From RYN-111 sp046723735 (GTDB taxonomy: Bacteria > Actinomycetota > Actinomycetes > Mycobacteriales > SCTD01), in contig JBKOVB010000162.1 of assembly GCA_046723735.1 (NCBI GenBank), positions 1 to 14,021 of the forward strand: DNA of 14,021 nucleotides, written 5' to 3'. Positions within the stretch are counted from its first letter, which is position 1; each line of letters starts with the position of its first letter. Positions 6,090 through 11,173 of this stretch are shown piece after piece. Made by a program: the position numbers and the translations under genes. Under the pieces are notes generated by a model. The model saw only the letters and a list, made by a program, of their open reading frames with translations, was not told where the DNA came from and made no database searches.

Positions 6090-7043
6090 ATGCGTGCCGT
6101 GCAGATCACCCAGTTCGGTGGCCCGGAGGTCCTGCGGCTCGTGGAGCTGCCCGACCCGGAGCCCCATGACGACCTGGTCGTCGTGGACGTGACCAGCGCG
6201 GGCGTGAACTACGCGGACACGCACGCCACCGAGAACAGCTACCTCGCCCCGCAGACGCTTCCGATGGTGCCCGGCTCCGAGGTGGTGGGCACGCTTCCGG
6301 ACGGCACCCGCGTCGCGGCGTTCACGATGACCGGGGGGTACGCCGAGAAGTCGCTCGTCCACCCAGGCGCCGTCTTCCCGCTTCCCGACGAGGTGAGCGA
6401 CGGTCAGGCCCTCGCGCTGCTCGTCCAGGGCCTGACCGCCTGGCACCTGCTGCGCACGTCCACGCACCTGCAGCCCGGCGAGTCGGTGGTCGTGCACGCC
6501 GCCGCCGGCGGGGTCGGCACGCTCGCCGTCCAGCTCGCCAAGGCCTGGGGCGCTGGCAACGTCATTGCCGTCGCGTCCACCGAGGACAAGCTCGAGCTCG
6601 CCCGCTCGCTCGGGGCGGACAGCACGGTGCTGGCGGGGACGGACACCCTGAAGGAGGACCTGCAGGCCGCCAACGACGGTCGCAAGGTCGACGTGGTGCT
6701 GGAGATGGTCGGGGGTGCCACGTTCGACGCGTCCCTGGTGGCCCTGGCCCCGTTCGGGCGGCTCGCGACCTTCGGAATGGCCTCCCGCACGCCGCCCTCG
6801 CCGACCCAGGCCGGCGCGCTGATGGCCCGCAGCCAGGCGGTGGTCGGCTTCTGGCTCGCGCACTGCTTCAGCCGCCCCGAGATGCTGCAGCCCCAGATGG
6901 CCGAGCTGCTCGCCATGGTGGCCGCCGGGACGCTGCGACCCCTGGTGGGCGGGACCTACCCGCTCGGCGAGGCGGCCGCCGCGCACGAGGCGCTACGAAG
7001 CCGCGGCACCGTCGGCAAGCTCGTCCTCGACGTCCGTGCTTGA
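6090..7043 (+). CDS. Quinone oxidoreductase-like MDR family protein (zinc-free)
   Basis: A 317-residue medium-chain dehydrogenase/reductase of the NADPH:quinone reductase type, cytoplasmic. The N-terminal GroES-like domain begins MRAVQITQFGGPEVLRL and includes SAGVNYADTHA (36-46). The Rossmann domain has the nucleotide loop AAAGGVGT at 137-144 and a following helix AVQLAKAWGA, with a TEDKLELARSLGAD segment (about 164-177) after the second strand. The C-terminus ends GTVGKLVLDVRA. No structural or catalytic zinc cysteines are present, as expected for quinone reductases. The likely reaction is NADPH-dependent reduction of a quinone or enone; the true substrate is unknown. It appears leaderless, with an operator-like inverted repeat over the -10, suggesting inducible expression. 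Its last 51 bases overlap the acyltransferase gene on the other strand. Confidence 0.92.
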   Translation: MRAVQITQFGGPEVLRLVELPDPEPHDDLVVVDVTSAGVNYADTHATENSYLAPQTLPMVPGSEVVGTLPDGTRVAAFTMTGGYAEKSLVHPGAVFPLPDEVSDGQALALLVQGLTAWHLLRTSTHLQPGESVVVHAAAGGVGTLAVQLAKAWGAGNVIAVASTEDKLELARSLGADSTVLAGTDTLKEDLQAANDGRKVDVVLEMVGGATFDASLVALAPFGRLATFGMASRTPPSPTQAGALMARSQAVVGFWLAHCFSRPEMLQPQMAELLAMVAAGTLRPLVGGTYPLGEAAAAHEALRSRGTVGKLVLDVRA

Positions 7044-7679
7044 GAGCGCCTCCAGCTCCTCCACGGCGGAGACCTTGGGACACGGGCAGACCTCGTCGTG
7101 CCACGCGCGTCGACAGCCCGGCGGGTAGGTCAGCTCGCGCACGACCCGCGCCGGGTTGCCGGCCACGAGGCAGTCGTCGGGGACGTCCTTGTTGACCACG
7201 GCGCCGGCCGCCACGAGCACGCGCTTCCCGAGCGTGACCCCCGGCAGGATCATCGCGCGGGCCCCGATCCAGCAGCCGTCGCCGATCCGGATCGGTGCCT
7301 GCCGGTGCGGGCGCCCCTCCACCCCGTGGCTGTCGCTGTCCATGACGTAGACGTCGTTGGCGAACGCGACGTCGTCGCCCACCACGATCTCCTCGACCGC
7401 GATGATCGTCGTCCCGACGTTCACGAAGCACCGGTCGCCGAAGCGGATCCTCCCCCAGCCGCTGATCAGCGTCTTGCGATGCCCGGACCACACCTTGAAC
7501 TCGTCGCCGACCTGCATGTCGCTCGCGTCGACCGTCGGGTCGCCGAACACGACGCACCGTTTGCCGCGCCTGTCGACCTTGCGCAGCGACCAGACAGCCT
7601 TCAGCCGTTGGCGGTACGTGGCGCGGTGCCACTTCCAGGCCAGCCGGCGCAGCTGCCAGGGGGTGAGCTCGTCGGGCAC
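6993..7679 (-). CDS. Hexapeptide-repeat acyltransferase (left-handed beta helix)
   Basis: A 228-residue acyltransferase of the maltose/galactoside O-acetyltransferase type. An N-terminal basic helical region (1-40, rich in Trp/Arg) precedes the left-handed beta helix. Hexapeptide-like turns are visible from GDRCFVNVGTTI (81-92) through GDDVAFANDVYVMDSDSHG (101-119; His118 is the probable catalytic histidine), GDGCWIGARAMILPGVTLG and VLVAAGAVVNKDVPDDCLVAGNPARVV (155-181). The acceptor is unknown; a sugar or polysaccharide is usual for the family. An unusual 46-residue tail follows the helix, with three cysteines (CRRAWHDEVCPC) and then an acidic end; its last 16 codons overlap the quinone oxidoreductase gene. 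The start is GTG at 7679. AGGAG is only one base from it, so a leaderless start is more likely: TAGCGT sits exactly at -12 to -7. Confidence 0.88.
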   Translation of the reverse strand: MPDELTPWQLRRLAWKWHRATYRQRLKAVWSLRKVDRRGKRCVVFGDPTVDASDMQVGDEFKVWSGHRKTLISGWGRIRFGDRCFVNVGTTIIAVEEIVVGDDVAFANDVYVMDSDSHGVEGRPHRQAPIRIGDGCWIGARAMILPGVTLGKRVLVAAGAVVNKDVPDDCLVAGNPARVVRELTYPPGCRRAWHDEVCPCPKVSAVEELEALSSTDVEDELADGAAAS

Positions 7680-7684
7680 GCTCC

Positions 7685-7691
7685 TACGCTA
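7685..7691. promoter_or_regulatory. Overlapping mirror -10 elements of a bidirectional leaderless promoter
   Basis: TACGCT (7685-7690) is at exactly -12 to -7 of the plus-strand GTG at 7697. TAGCGT, read on the minus strand from 7691 to 7686, is at exactly -12 to -7 of the minus-strand GTG at 7679. The two hexamers share five bases. Both fit TANNNT, so one short symmetric site could direct two leaderless transcripts starting 18 bases apart. Start sites are not mapped. Confidence 0.6.
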
Positions 7692-7696
7692 GCGGG

Positions 7697-7927
7697 GTGG
7701 AGGCGCCGATCTGCTCAGCGAAGGGGTGTCGGGCACCCGCGACGCATGCGGTGGTCTGGAACAACCCCAAGCTCCACACGCCGGAGCGCGAGAAGGTCTG
7801 GCACGCCTGCGAGGAGCACGTGTCCACGCTCTCGGAGTTCCTCGAGGTGCGCAGCTTCCTGCAGCGGGTCGACCTACTCCCGGAAACCCCCGAGGAAGCG
7901 CCGGAAGACCCCACCCTGCCGGGGTAG
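7697..7927 (+). CDS. Small Cys/His protein, putative zinc-binding
   Basis: A 76-residue protein like small proteins widespread in actinobacteria that carry no experimentally assigned function (some are misleadingly annotated as acetone carboxylase). Seen: a Cys pair C-x4-C at residues 6 and 11, histidines at 17 and 27, and C-x2-H at 38 and 41. Together these could bind one zinc ion as a small ribbon. Between them is WNNPKLHTPEREKVWHA. The tail after residue 60 is Pro/Glu-rich and probably disordered. The start is GTG with no ribosome binding site but a -10 in leaderless register, shared with the divergent acyltransferase. Its last 54 bases overlap the convergent 123-residue gene, so its acidic tail is encoded opposite that protein's C-terminus. 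Zinc binding is inferred from the pattern. Confidence 0.78.
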   Translation: MEAPICSAKGCRAPATHAVVWNNPKLHTPEREKVWHACEEHVSTLSEFLEVRSFLQRVDLLPETPEEAPEDPTLPG

Positions 7928-8245
7928 CGGCGCCGCCGGCGGTGGCGGGGTGTGCCTACGGCGGGCGACCGGCTGGTCGTAGTCGGTGGACGCGATCGCC
8001 AGGACGGTCTGCTCCTCGTCGTACGCCTCGGAGCCGTCGATCTGCGGCACGAACCCGACGAGCATGCCGTCACGCATCACCTGGGCCTCCAGCCCGAGCG
8101 TGCCGTCGGTGTCCCAGATCGCCTGGCGCCCGTCGCCGAGGGACACCCGGACGCCGAACTGGTAGGTCGACGCACGCTCCAGGTGGGCGTCGACACCTCG
8201 GTCCCGCAGCCGGTCCACCACCCGCTGCGCGCGCTGCTCGTCCAC
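7874..8245 (-). CDS. Conserved-looking actinobacterial protein of unknown function
   Basis: A 123-residue, soluble, acidic protein that looks like a conserved actinobacterial hypothetical, but I know no function for it. The N-terminal two thirds appear folded: MDEQRAQRVVDRLRDRGVDA (a helix), YQFGVRVSLGDGRQAIWDTDG (about 28-48, two strands with a turn), then EAQVMRDGMLVGFVPQI. The last third is linker-like: a DYDQPVARRR segment, a Pro/Ala-rich stretch (HTPPPPAAPLPRQGG) and a terminal FRRFLGGFRE, which may be a short recognition helix. The start is GTG with an excellent GGAGG ribosome binding site four bases upstream. It is convergent with the 76-residue gene, overlapping by 54 bases, and divergent from the GNAT gene with 49 bases between starts. 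Confidence 0.75.
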   Translation of the reverse strand: MDEQRAQRVVDRLRDRGVDAHLERASTYQFGVRVSLGDGRQAIWDTDGTLGLEAQVMRDGMLVGFVPQIDGSEAYDEEQTVLAIASTDYDQPVARRRHTPPPPAAPLPRQGGVFRRFLGGFRE

Positions 8246-8281
8246 GGTTCCTCCAGGAGAAAATCCCTCGCCTGCTCAACT

Positions 8282-8287
8282 TAGGCT
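8282..8287 (+). promoter_or_regulatory. -10 element upstream of the GNAT gene
   Basis: TAGGCT lies at -13 to -8 of the ATG at 8295, with no ribosome binding site in the 12 bases before it. A leaderless or one-base-leader transcript is likely. The position is one base further upstream than in the other leaderless genes of the window. Confidence 0.45.
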
Positions 8288-8294
8288 GGAGCGC

Positions 8295-8858
8295 ATGCGT
8301 TCCCCTGAACCGGTCGTCCTCCGGCGCAGCCGCGTGGCCCTGGAGCCGTGGGGAGCCCAGCACGACGCCGAGCTGCTCGAGGCCGCTCAGGACGACGACG
8401 TCTGGCGTTGGATGCCGGCGCTCCGGCCGACGTCCCTGGGCGACGTGGTGGCCATCCGTGAGACGCACCCGGGCACGCCGGTCTGGGCAGTGGTCGTGGA
8501 CGGCGTGGCGGCCGGCTCCACGTCGTACCTCGACGTCGACACCGAGCTCGAGGGCCTGGAGATCGGCTGGACGTGGTACCGCAAGGACCTCTGGGCCAGC
8601 GAGGTCAACCCCACCTGCAAGTGGCTGCTCCTCGACCACGCCTTCCGGGAGCTGGGTGCGGCGCGCGTCACGCTGAAGACGGACGCGCTCAACACCCGTT
8701 CGCAGGCAGCGATCCGCAAGCTCGGCTGCCGGTATGACGGGACGCTGCGCCACCAGAAGCGCCGCCCCGACGGGACCGTGCGAGACGCGGCATTCTTCTC
8801 GATGCTGGCATCCGAGTGGCCCGACGCGGAGCGACTGCTGCTGGCCCGCCTTGAGTAA
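8295..8858 (+). CDS. GNAT family acetyltransferase (RimJ/RimL type)
   Basis: A 187-residue acetyl-CoA-dependent N-acetyltransferase, cytoplasmic. The N-terminal part reads VVLRRSRVALEPWGAQHDAEL (7-27), as in the RimJ/RimL group, where the first strand and helix recognise the acceptor. LEIGWTWYRKDLW (88-100) is the typical strand of the group. Residues 105-121 (NPTCKWLLLDHAFRELG) include the acetyl-CoA region, and LKTDALNTRSQAAIRKLGC (127-145) is the hallmark segment with the conserved Asn before the C-terminal helix. RYDGTLRHQKRRPDG and VRDAAFFSML close the domain. The acceptor may be a protein N-terminus or a small amine, but that cannot be told. The gene ends at a TAA that is also the first half of the -10 of the next gene. 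Confidence 0.92.
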   Translation: MRSPEPVVLRRSRVALEPWGAQHDAELLEAAQDDDVWRWMPALRPTSLGDVVAIRETHPGTPVWAVVVDGVAAGSTSYLDVDTELEGLEIGWTWYRKDLWASEVNPTCKWLLLDHAFRELGAARVTLKTDALNTRSQAAIRKLGCRYDGTLRHQKRRPDGTVRDAAFFSMLASEWPDAERLLLARLE

Positions 8859-8861
8859 GAT
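8856..8861 (+). promoter_or_regulatory. -10 element fused to the GNAT stop codon
   Basis: TAAGAT lies at exactly -12 to -7 of the ATG at 8868 and begins with the TAA stop codon of the GNAT gene (8856-8858). It is the most AT-rich hexamer among the proposed leaderless promoters here. It gives the small membrane protein its own promoter despite the nine-base gap from the upstream gene. Confidence 0.6.
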
Positions 8862-8867
8862 CGAGTC

Positions 8868-9065
8868 ATGAACGGCGGAGGAGCAGCGGGCGTCCCGGCG
8901 CTGTCCGGCCTGTGGCTGCTGGTCTTCGCCGTCGACGCGCTCCGCTCCGGCGGGGGCCGGGACCACCAGCTCGGCGCAATCGCGCTGGGGCTGCTGTTCC
9001 TCTCGCTGATCGTCAGCGAGTGGCGCGCCCACCGCCGTCCCACAGACGACGACCTGCCCGTCTGA
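8868..9065 (+). CDS. Small membrane protein, two helices
   Basis: A 65-residue protein with two hydrophobic segments (about 9-26, PALSGLWLLVFAVDAL; and about 35-51, LGAIALGLLFLSLIVS), joined by a short Gly/Arg loop containing GGGRDHQ. It ends in a charged, probably cytoplasmic tail (EWRAHRRPTDDDLPV). I do not recognise a family. The ATG has no good ribosome binding site but has TAAGAT in leaderless register. It starts nine bases after the GNAT stop and is followed 51 bases later by another tiny membrane protein with its own -10. Both may be members of a local pair with related roles, but no partner is evident. Confidence 0.7.
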   Translation: MNGGGAAGVPALSGLWLLVFAVDALRSGGGRDHQLGAIALGLLFLSLIVSEWRAHRRPTDDDLPV

Positions 9066-9104
9066 CGCGCCGTGGCGGTGCTGGTCCCCGCCTGCGGCCG
9101 CCGT

Positions 9105-9110
9105 TAGCGT
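9105..9110 (+). promoter_or_regulatory. -10 element for the 56-residue membrane protein
   Basis: TAGCGT is at exactly -12 to -7 of the GTG at 9117, the same hexamer and spacing as in the acyltransferase promoter at 7686-7691. There is no ribosome binding site between it and the GTG. This supports the reading of 9117-9287 as a real leaderless gene. Confidence 0.55.
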
Positions 9111-9116
9111 TCGCCC

Positions 9117-9287
9117 GTGACCACGCGTCCGTGGGTGCTGCTGGTCTTCGTCGTTCTCCTCGCCGCCCTTGTCGGCGCGGCCTTCGCGCTTCTCGCCTAC
9201 GACCGCTCGGGGCTGTGCCGCCCCGGGCCTGTGTCGCGCGAGGTGAAGTCGTTCCTGGGTCAGAGCTACACCGTGCACTGCCGCTGA
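9117..9287 (+). CDS. 56-residue single-pass membrane protein
   Basis: A short open frame, GTG at 9117 to TGA at 9285-9287. The protein is MTTRPWVLLVFVVLLAALVG through residue 20, continuing AAFALLAYDR to 30, then SGLCRPGPVSREVKSFLG and a C-terminal SYTVHCR. The N-terminal 27 residues form a clear transmembrane segment or uncleaved signal anchor; a lipobox is absent. The remaining 29 residues would be outside the membrane and carry two cysteines (34 and 55) that could form a disulfide. I recognise no family. Support comes from a normal amino-acid composition, a TAGCGT element in the exact leaderless position, and a free gap between two genes on the same strand. No ribosome binding site precedes the GTG. 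Confidence 0.65.
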   Translation: MTTRPWVLLVFVVLLAALVGAAFALLAYDRSGLCRPGPVSREVKSFLGQSYTVHCR

Positions 9288-9385
9288 GCGGTGTCGGCCT
9301 GACGACGGGACTCTTGACCTGCGCGCGTCGTAGGCGCACGGTCGGCGGGAGGTCCTGCAGGCCCCTCCTGAGCAGGTGATGCTCC

Positions 9386-10324
9386 GTGCGACGACTCCTG
9401 GTCCCTCTCCTCGCCCTCGCCCTGTCCACGACACTCGTGACCCCGGCGTCCGCCGCTGCCTTTCCTACGACCGTCCCGCTCCCGAACGACTTCGCGCCCG
9501 AAGGCATCGCCATCGGCCCGGGCACGACGTTCTACGTCGGGTCCCTGACCACGGGTGACATCTACCGTGGCGACCTCCGCACCGGCAGAGGCCGGGTCTT
9601 CGTCGACGCCCCGGCCGGCCGGGCTGCCCTCGGGCTCAAGGTCGACCGACGGCACCACTTGCTCTTCGTCGCAGGCGGCACGACCGGAGCGGCCTTCGTC
9701 TACAACACGCGCACCGGCGCGACGGTGGCTGCCTTGCAGCTGGCGCCGACGGGCGCGACGTCGCTCGTCAACGACGTCGTCGTGACGCGCACCACCGCCT
9801 GGTTCACCGACTCCTTCCGCCCGGTCCTCTACGCCGTGCCGATCTCACCGCGGGGCCGGCTGGGCACCCCGAGGACCGTCGCCCTGTCCGGGCCGGCGAG
9901 CGTCATCGTGCCGGGCTTCAACCTCAACGGCATCGACGCGACTCCCAACGGGCGCACGCTTGTGGTCAACAACAGCGCCCTCGGCGCGCTGTTCACCGTG
10001 AACCCCCGCACCGGGGCGAGTGCGCAGATCGCCGTGAGCGGTCTCGTGCCTGGCACCCCGGACGGCCTGCTGCTTCGGGGGAAGTCGCTGTGGGTGGTGG
10101 AGAACGTCGCCAACATGCTCGTGCGTGTGACGCTCAACTCCACGTTCACGGCCGGGAGGATCACCCGGACCATCACGAGCCCGCTGTTCCACGTGCCCAC
10201 GACCGTGGCCAGGCACGGCAGCCGGCTCGCTGTCGTGAACAGCCACTTCGACCTCGGGCTGCCGCCGCCGTTCGGACCGGGAGCGCCGCCCGGTACGGCG
10301 TACGAGGTGCTGGTCCTGCGCTGA
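9386..10324 (+). CDS. Secreted beta-propeller-like protein (SMP-30/NHL-like)
   Basis: A 312-residue exported protein. A signal peptide spans about residues 1-23 (MRRLL, hydrophobic core, ending in PASA before AAF). The mature part has repeated beta-propeller-like units: FAPEGIAIGPGTTFYVGSL (about 36-54), then a YRGDLRTGRGRVF blade, GLKVDRRHHLLFVAGG, VNDVVVTRTTAWFTDS, GIDATPNGRTLVVNNS and DGLLLRGKSLWVVENV. These recurring V/A-x-N/D-x-x turns are typical of SMP-30/gluconolactonase/NHL-like proteins; no catalytic metal set is obvious, and similar actinobacterial proteins are sometimes mis-annotated as superoxide dismutase. The GTG start is preceded by AGGTGAT with a five-base spacing, a good ribosome binding site, unlike the leaderless neighbours. 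One base separates its stop from the stop of the convergent thioesterase. Confidence 0.8.
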   Translation: MRRLLVPLLALALSTTLVTPASAAAFPTTVPLPNDFAPEGIAIGPGTTFYVGSLTTGDIYRGDLRTGRGRVFVDAPAGRAALGLKVDRRHHLLFVAGGTTGAAFVYNTRTGATVAALQLAPTGATSLVNDVVVTRTTAWFTDSFRPVLYAVPISPRGRLGTPRTVALSGPASVIVPGFNLNGIDATPNGRTLVVNNSALGALFTVNPRTGASAQIAVSGLVPGTPDGLLLRGKSLWVVENVANMLVRVTLNSTFTAGRITRTITSPLFHVPTTVARHGSRLAVVNSHFDLGLPPPFGPGAPPGTAYEVLVLR

Positions 10325-10325
10325 C

Positions 10326-10703
10326 TCAGGCGTTTGCGAGCAGCTGCTTCTCCTCGGCGGTGAGGGGGCGTGGGCGGTCCTGCTCCCCCAGCACGACGTG
10401 CACTGTGCGGCCCACCGCGACGAGCCGGTCGCCGAGCCGCAGCTCGTGCAGCAGCGTGAACGACGTGGTGCCGACCTTTTCCACCGAGACCGTGACGTCC
10501 ACCGTCCGGGTGCCGCCCGGGATCTCGGCGCGGTAGTCGCACTCGCTGCGGGCGATGACCATCCGACCGAACATGTCGTGCGGGTGCTCGGTGAAGAACT
10601 GCCCTCGACCGGACTCCATGAGGTGGTAGTAGGCGACGTTGTTCACGTGGCCGAGGACGTCGAGGTCGCCGAAACGGATCTGCACGGACGTGGTCGTGGG
10701 CAC
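10326..10703 (-). CDS. Acyl-CoA thioesterase, 4HBT family
   Basis: A 125-residue hotdog-fold thioesterase that hydrolyses an acyl-CoA or similar thioester in the cytoplasm. The family motif is clear: IRFGDLDVLGHVNNVAYYH (9-27), where Asp15 corresponds to the catalytic aspartate of 4-hydroxybenzoyl-CoA thioesterase and GHVNN is characteristic of the fatty acyl group. Later strands read ARSECDYRAEIPGGTRTVDVTVSVEKVG and FTLLHELRLGDRLVAVGRTVHVVL. The short C-terminal helix ends TAEEKQLLANA. The substrate is unknown. The start is GTG at 10703 with TAGGGT in leaderless register (-12 to -7) and no ribosome binding site. The DUF6457 gene lies 67 bases upstream on the same strand, but this gene appears to have its own promoter. 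Confidence 0.93.
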   Translation of the reverse strand: MPTTTSVQIRFGDLDVLGHVNNVAYYHLMESGRGQFFTEHPHDMFGRMVIARSECDYRAEIPGGTRTVDVTVSVEKVGTTSFTLLHELRLGDRLVAVGRTVHVVLGEQDRPRPLTAEEKQLLANA

Positions 10704-10709
10704 GGCGGC

Positions 10710-10715
10710 ACCCTA
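10710..10715 (-). promoter_or_regulatory. -10 element for the thioesterase gene
   Basis: Read on the minus strand this is TAGGGT, at exactly -12 to -7 of the GTG at 10703. It matches the hexamer before the quinone oxidoreductase gene. The 67 bases between DUF6457 and this gene contain no ribosome binding site for it, which fits a leaderless transcript. Confidence 0.55.
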
Positions 10716-10770
10716 CGACGGGTCGTACCGCGGCCTGCCTCCCCCTACGGCCACGGACACCCGCGTCACG

Positions 10771-11007
10771 TCAGGCGCCCGGACCCGGCCACTCACGGGC
10801 GAGCTCGGTGAGGGTTGCCGCCGCCGCGTCGGGGTCGGCGCCCGCAGCGACGGCGAGCCCGAGCAGGTACGTCGTCACCGGAGCGGCAGGTCGGGCGACG
10901 GCGTGCGCGGCCTCACGCGCGACGTCGAGGAGCAGCGGAACGTCCACGTCGGCGGAGAGCCCCAACGCGGTGGACGCCTCCTTCACCCACTCGTCGATCG
11001 TCGTCAT
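10771..11007 (-). CDS. DUF6457 domain protein
   Basis: A 78-residue alpha-helical protein of the DUF6457 family, starting MTTIDEWVKEASTALGL. Four helices are suggested: 3-17, 23-38 (VPLLLDVAREAAHAVA), 41-56 (AAPVTTYLLGLAVAAG) and 58-72. The short, mostly acidic and Ala-rich sequence has no membrane segment. In actinobacteria this domain occurs fused to, or beside, MobA-like molybdenum cofactor nucleotidyltransferases (from memory), so a role with cofactor maturation is possible but unproven. Two ATG codons lie in tandem (11010 and 11007). The second has GGGAGG seven bases upstream and sits in a TGATG overlap with an upstream open frame. The frame stays open up to 11199, but the extension is Gly/Pro/Arg-rich and not protein-like. 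Confidence 0.85.
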   Translation of the reverse strand: MTTIDEWVKEASTALGLSADVDVPLLLDVAREAAHAVARPAAPVTTYLLGLAVAAGADPDAAAATLTELAREWPGPGA

Positions 11008-11171
11008 CATCCGGCCTCCCGCACCCGCCTCCGGTCGTCCGGGGTGCCGCGTCGATCCACGGGCCCCGGGGCTCCCGGCGCCGCCGCGAGCCGCAGCGGC
11101 GCCACGTCCAGACCCTGCACCACCGCTCGGAGCGGGTCCACCGTCAGGTCGGCGCGTCGCCGAGGCGTCGT
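11007..11171 (-). pseudogene. Possible 3' remnant of a MobA-like nucleotidyltransferase gene
   Basis: The gap between nirD and DUF6457 contains an open minus-strand frame that ends in TGA overlapping the DUF6457 start (TGATG), a usual sign of translational coupling. It has no acceptable start codon of its own longer than a few dozen residues. Its last part reads DPLRAVVQGLDVAPLRL, then after a Pro/Gly/Ala stretch VDRRGTPDDRRRVREAG. In the neighbouring frame the same bases read WID just before TPDD. Losing one base would therefore turn a WIDADTPDDRRR ending into the present one. That ending is what I would expect at the C-terminus of MobA-like proteins. Alternatives: a short new gene, or non-coding DNA. 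Confidence 0.3.
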
Positions 11172-11173
11172 GC

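Noticed and set aside
4878..6986. 702-residue minus-strand open frame
   Set aside because: It runs across the S51 and quinone oxidoreductase genes and the real 132-residue gene in another frame; the composition is that of an antisense shadow.
9288..9385. TTGACC (9313-9318) and TAGGCG (9330-9335) as a -35/-10 pair for the propeller gene
   Set aside because: Spacing is only 11 bases and the -10 lacks the final T.
8070..9434. 454-residue minus-strand open frame over the GNAT and small membrane genes
   Set aside because: The plus-strand genes have clear families, promoters or hydrophobic segments; this frame has only repetitive Arg/Gly/Ala-rich sequence.
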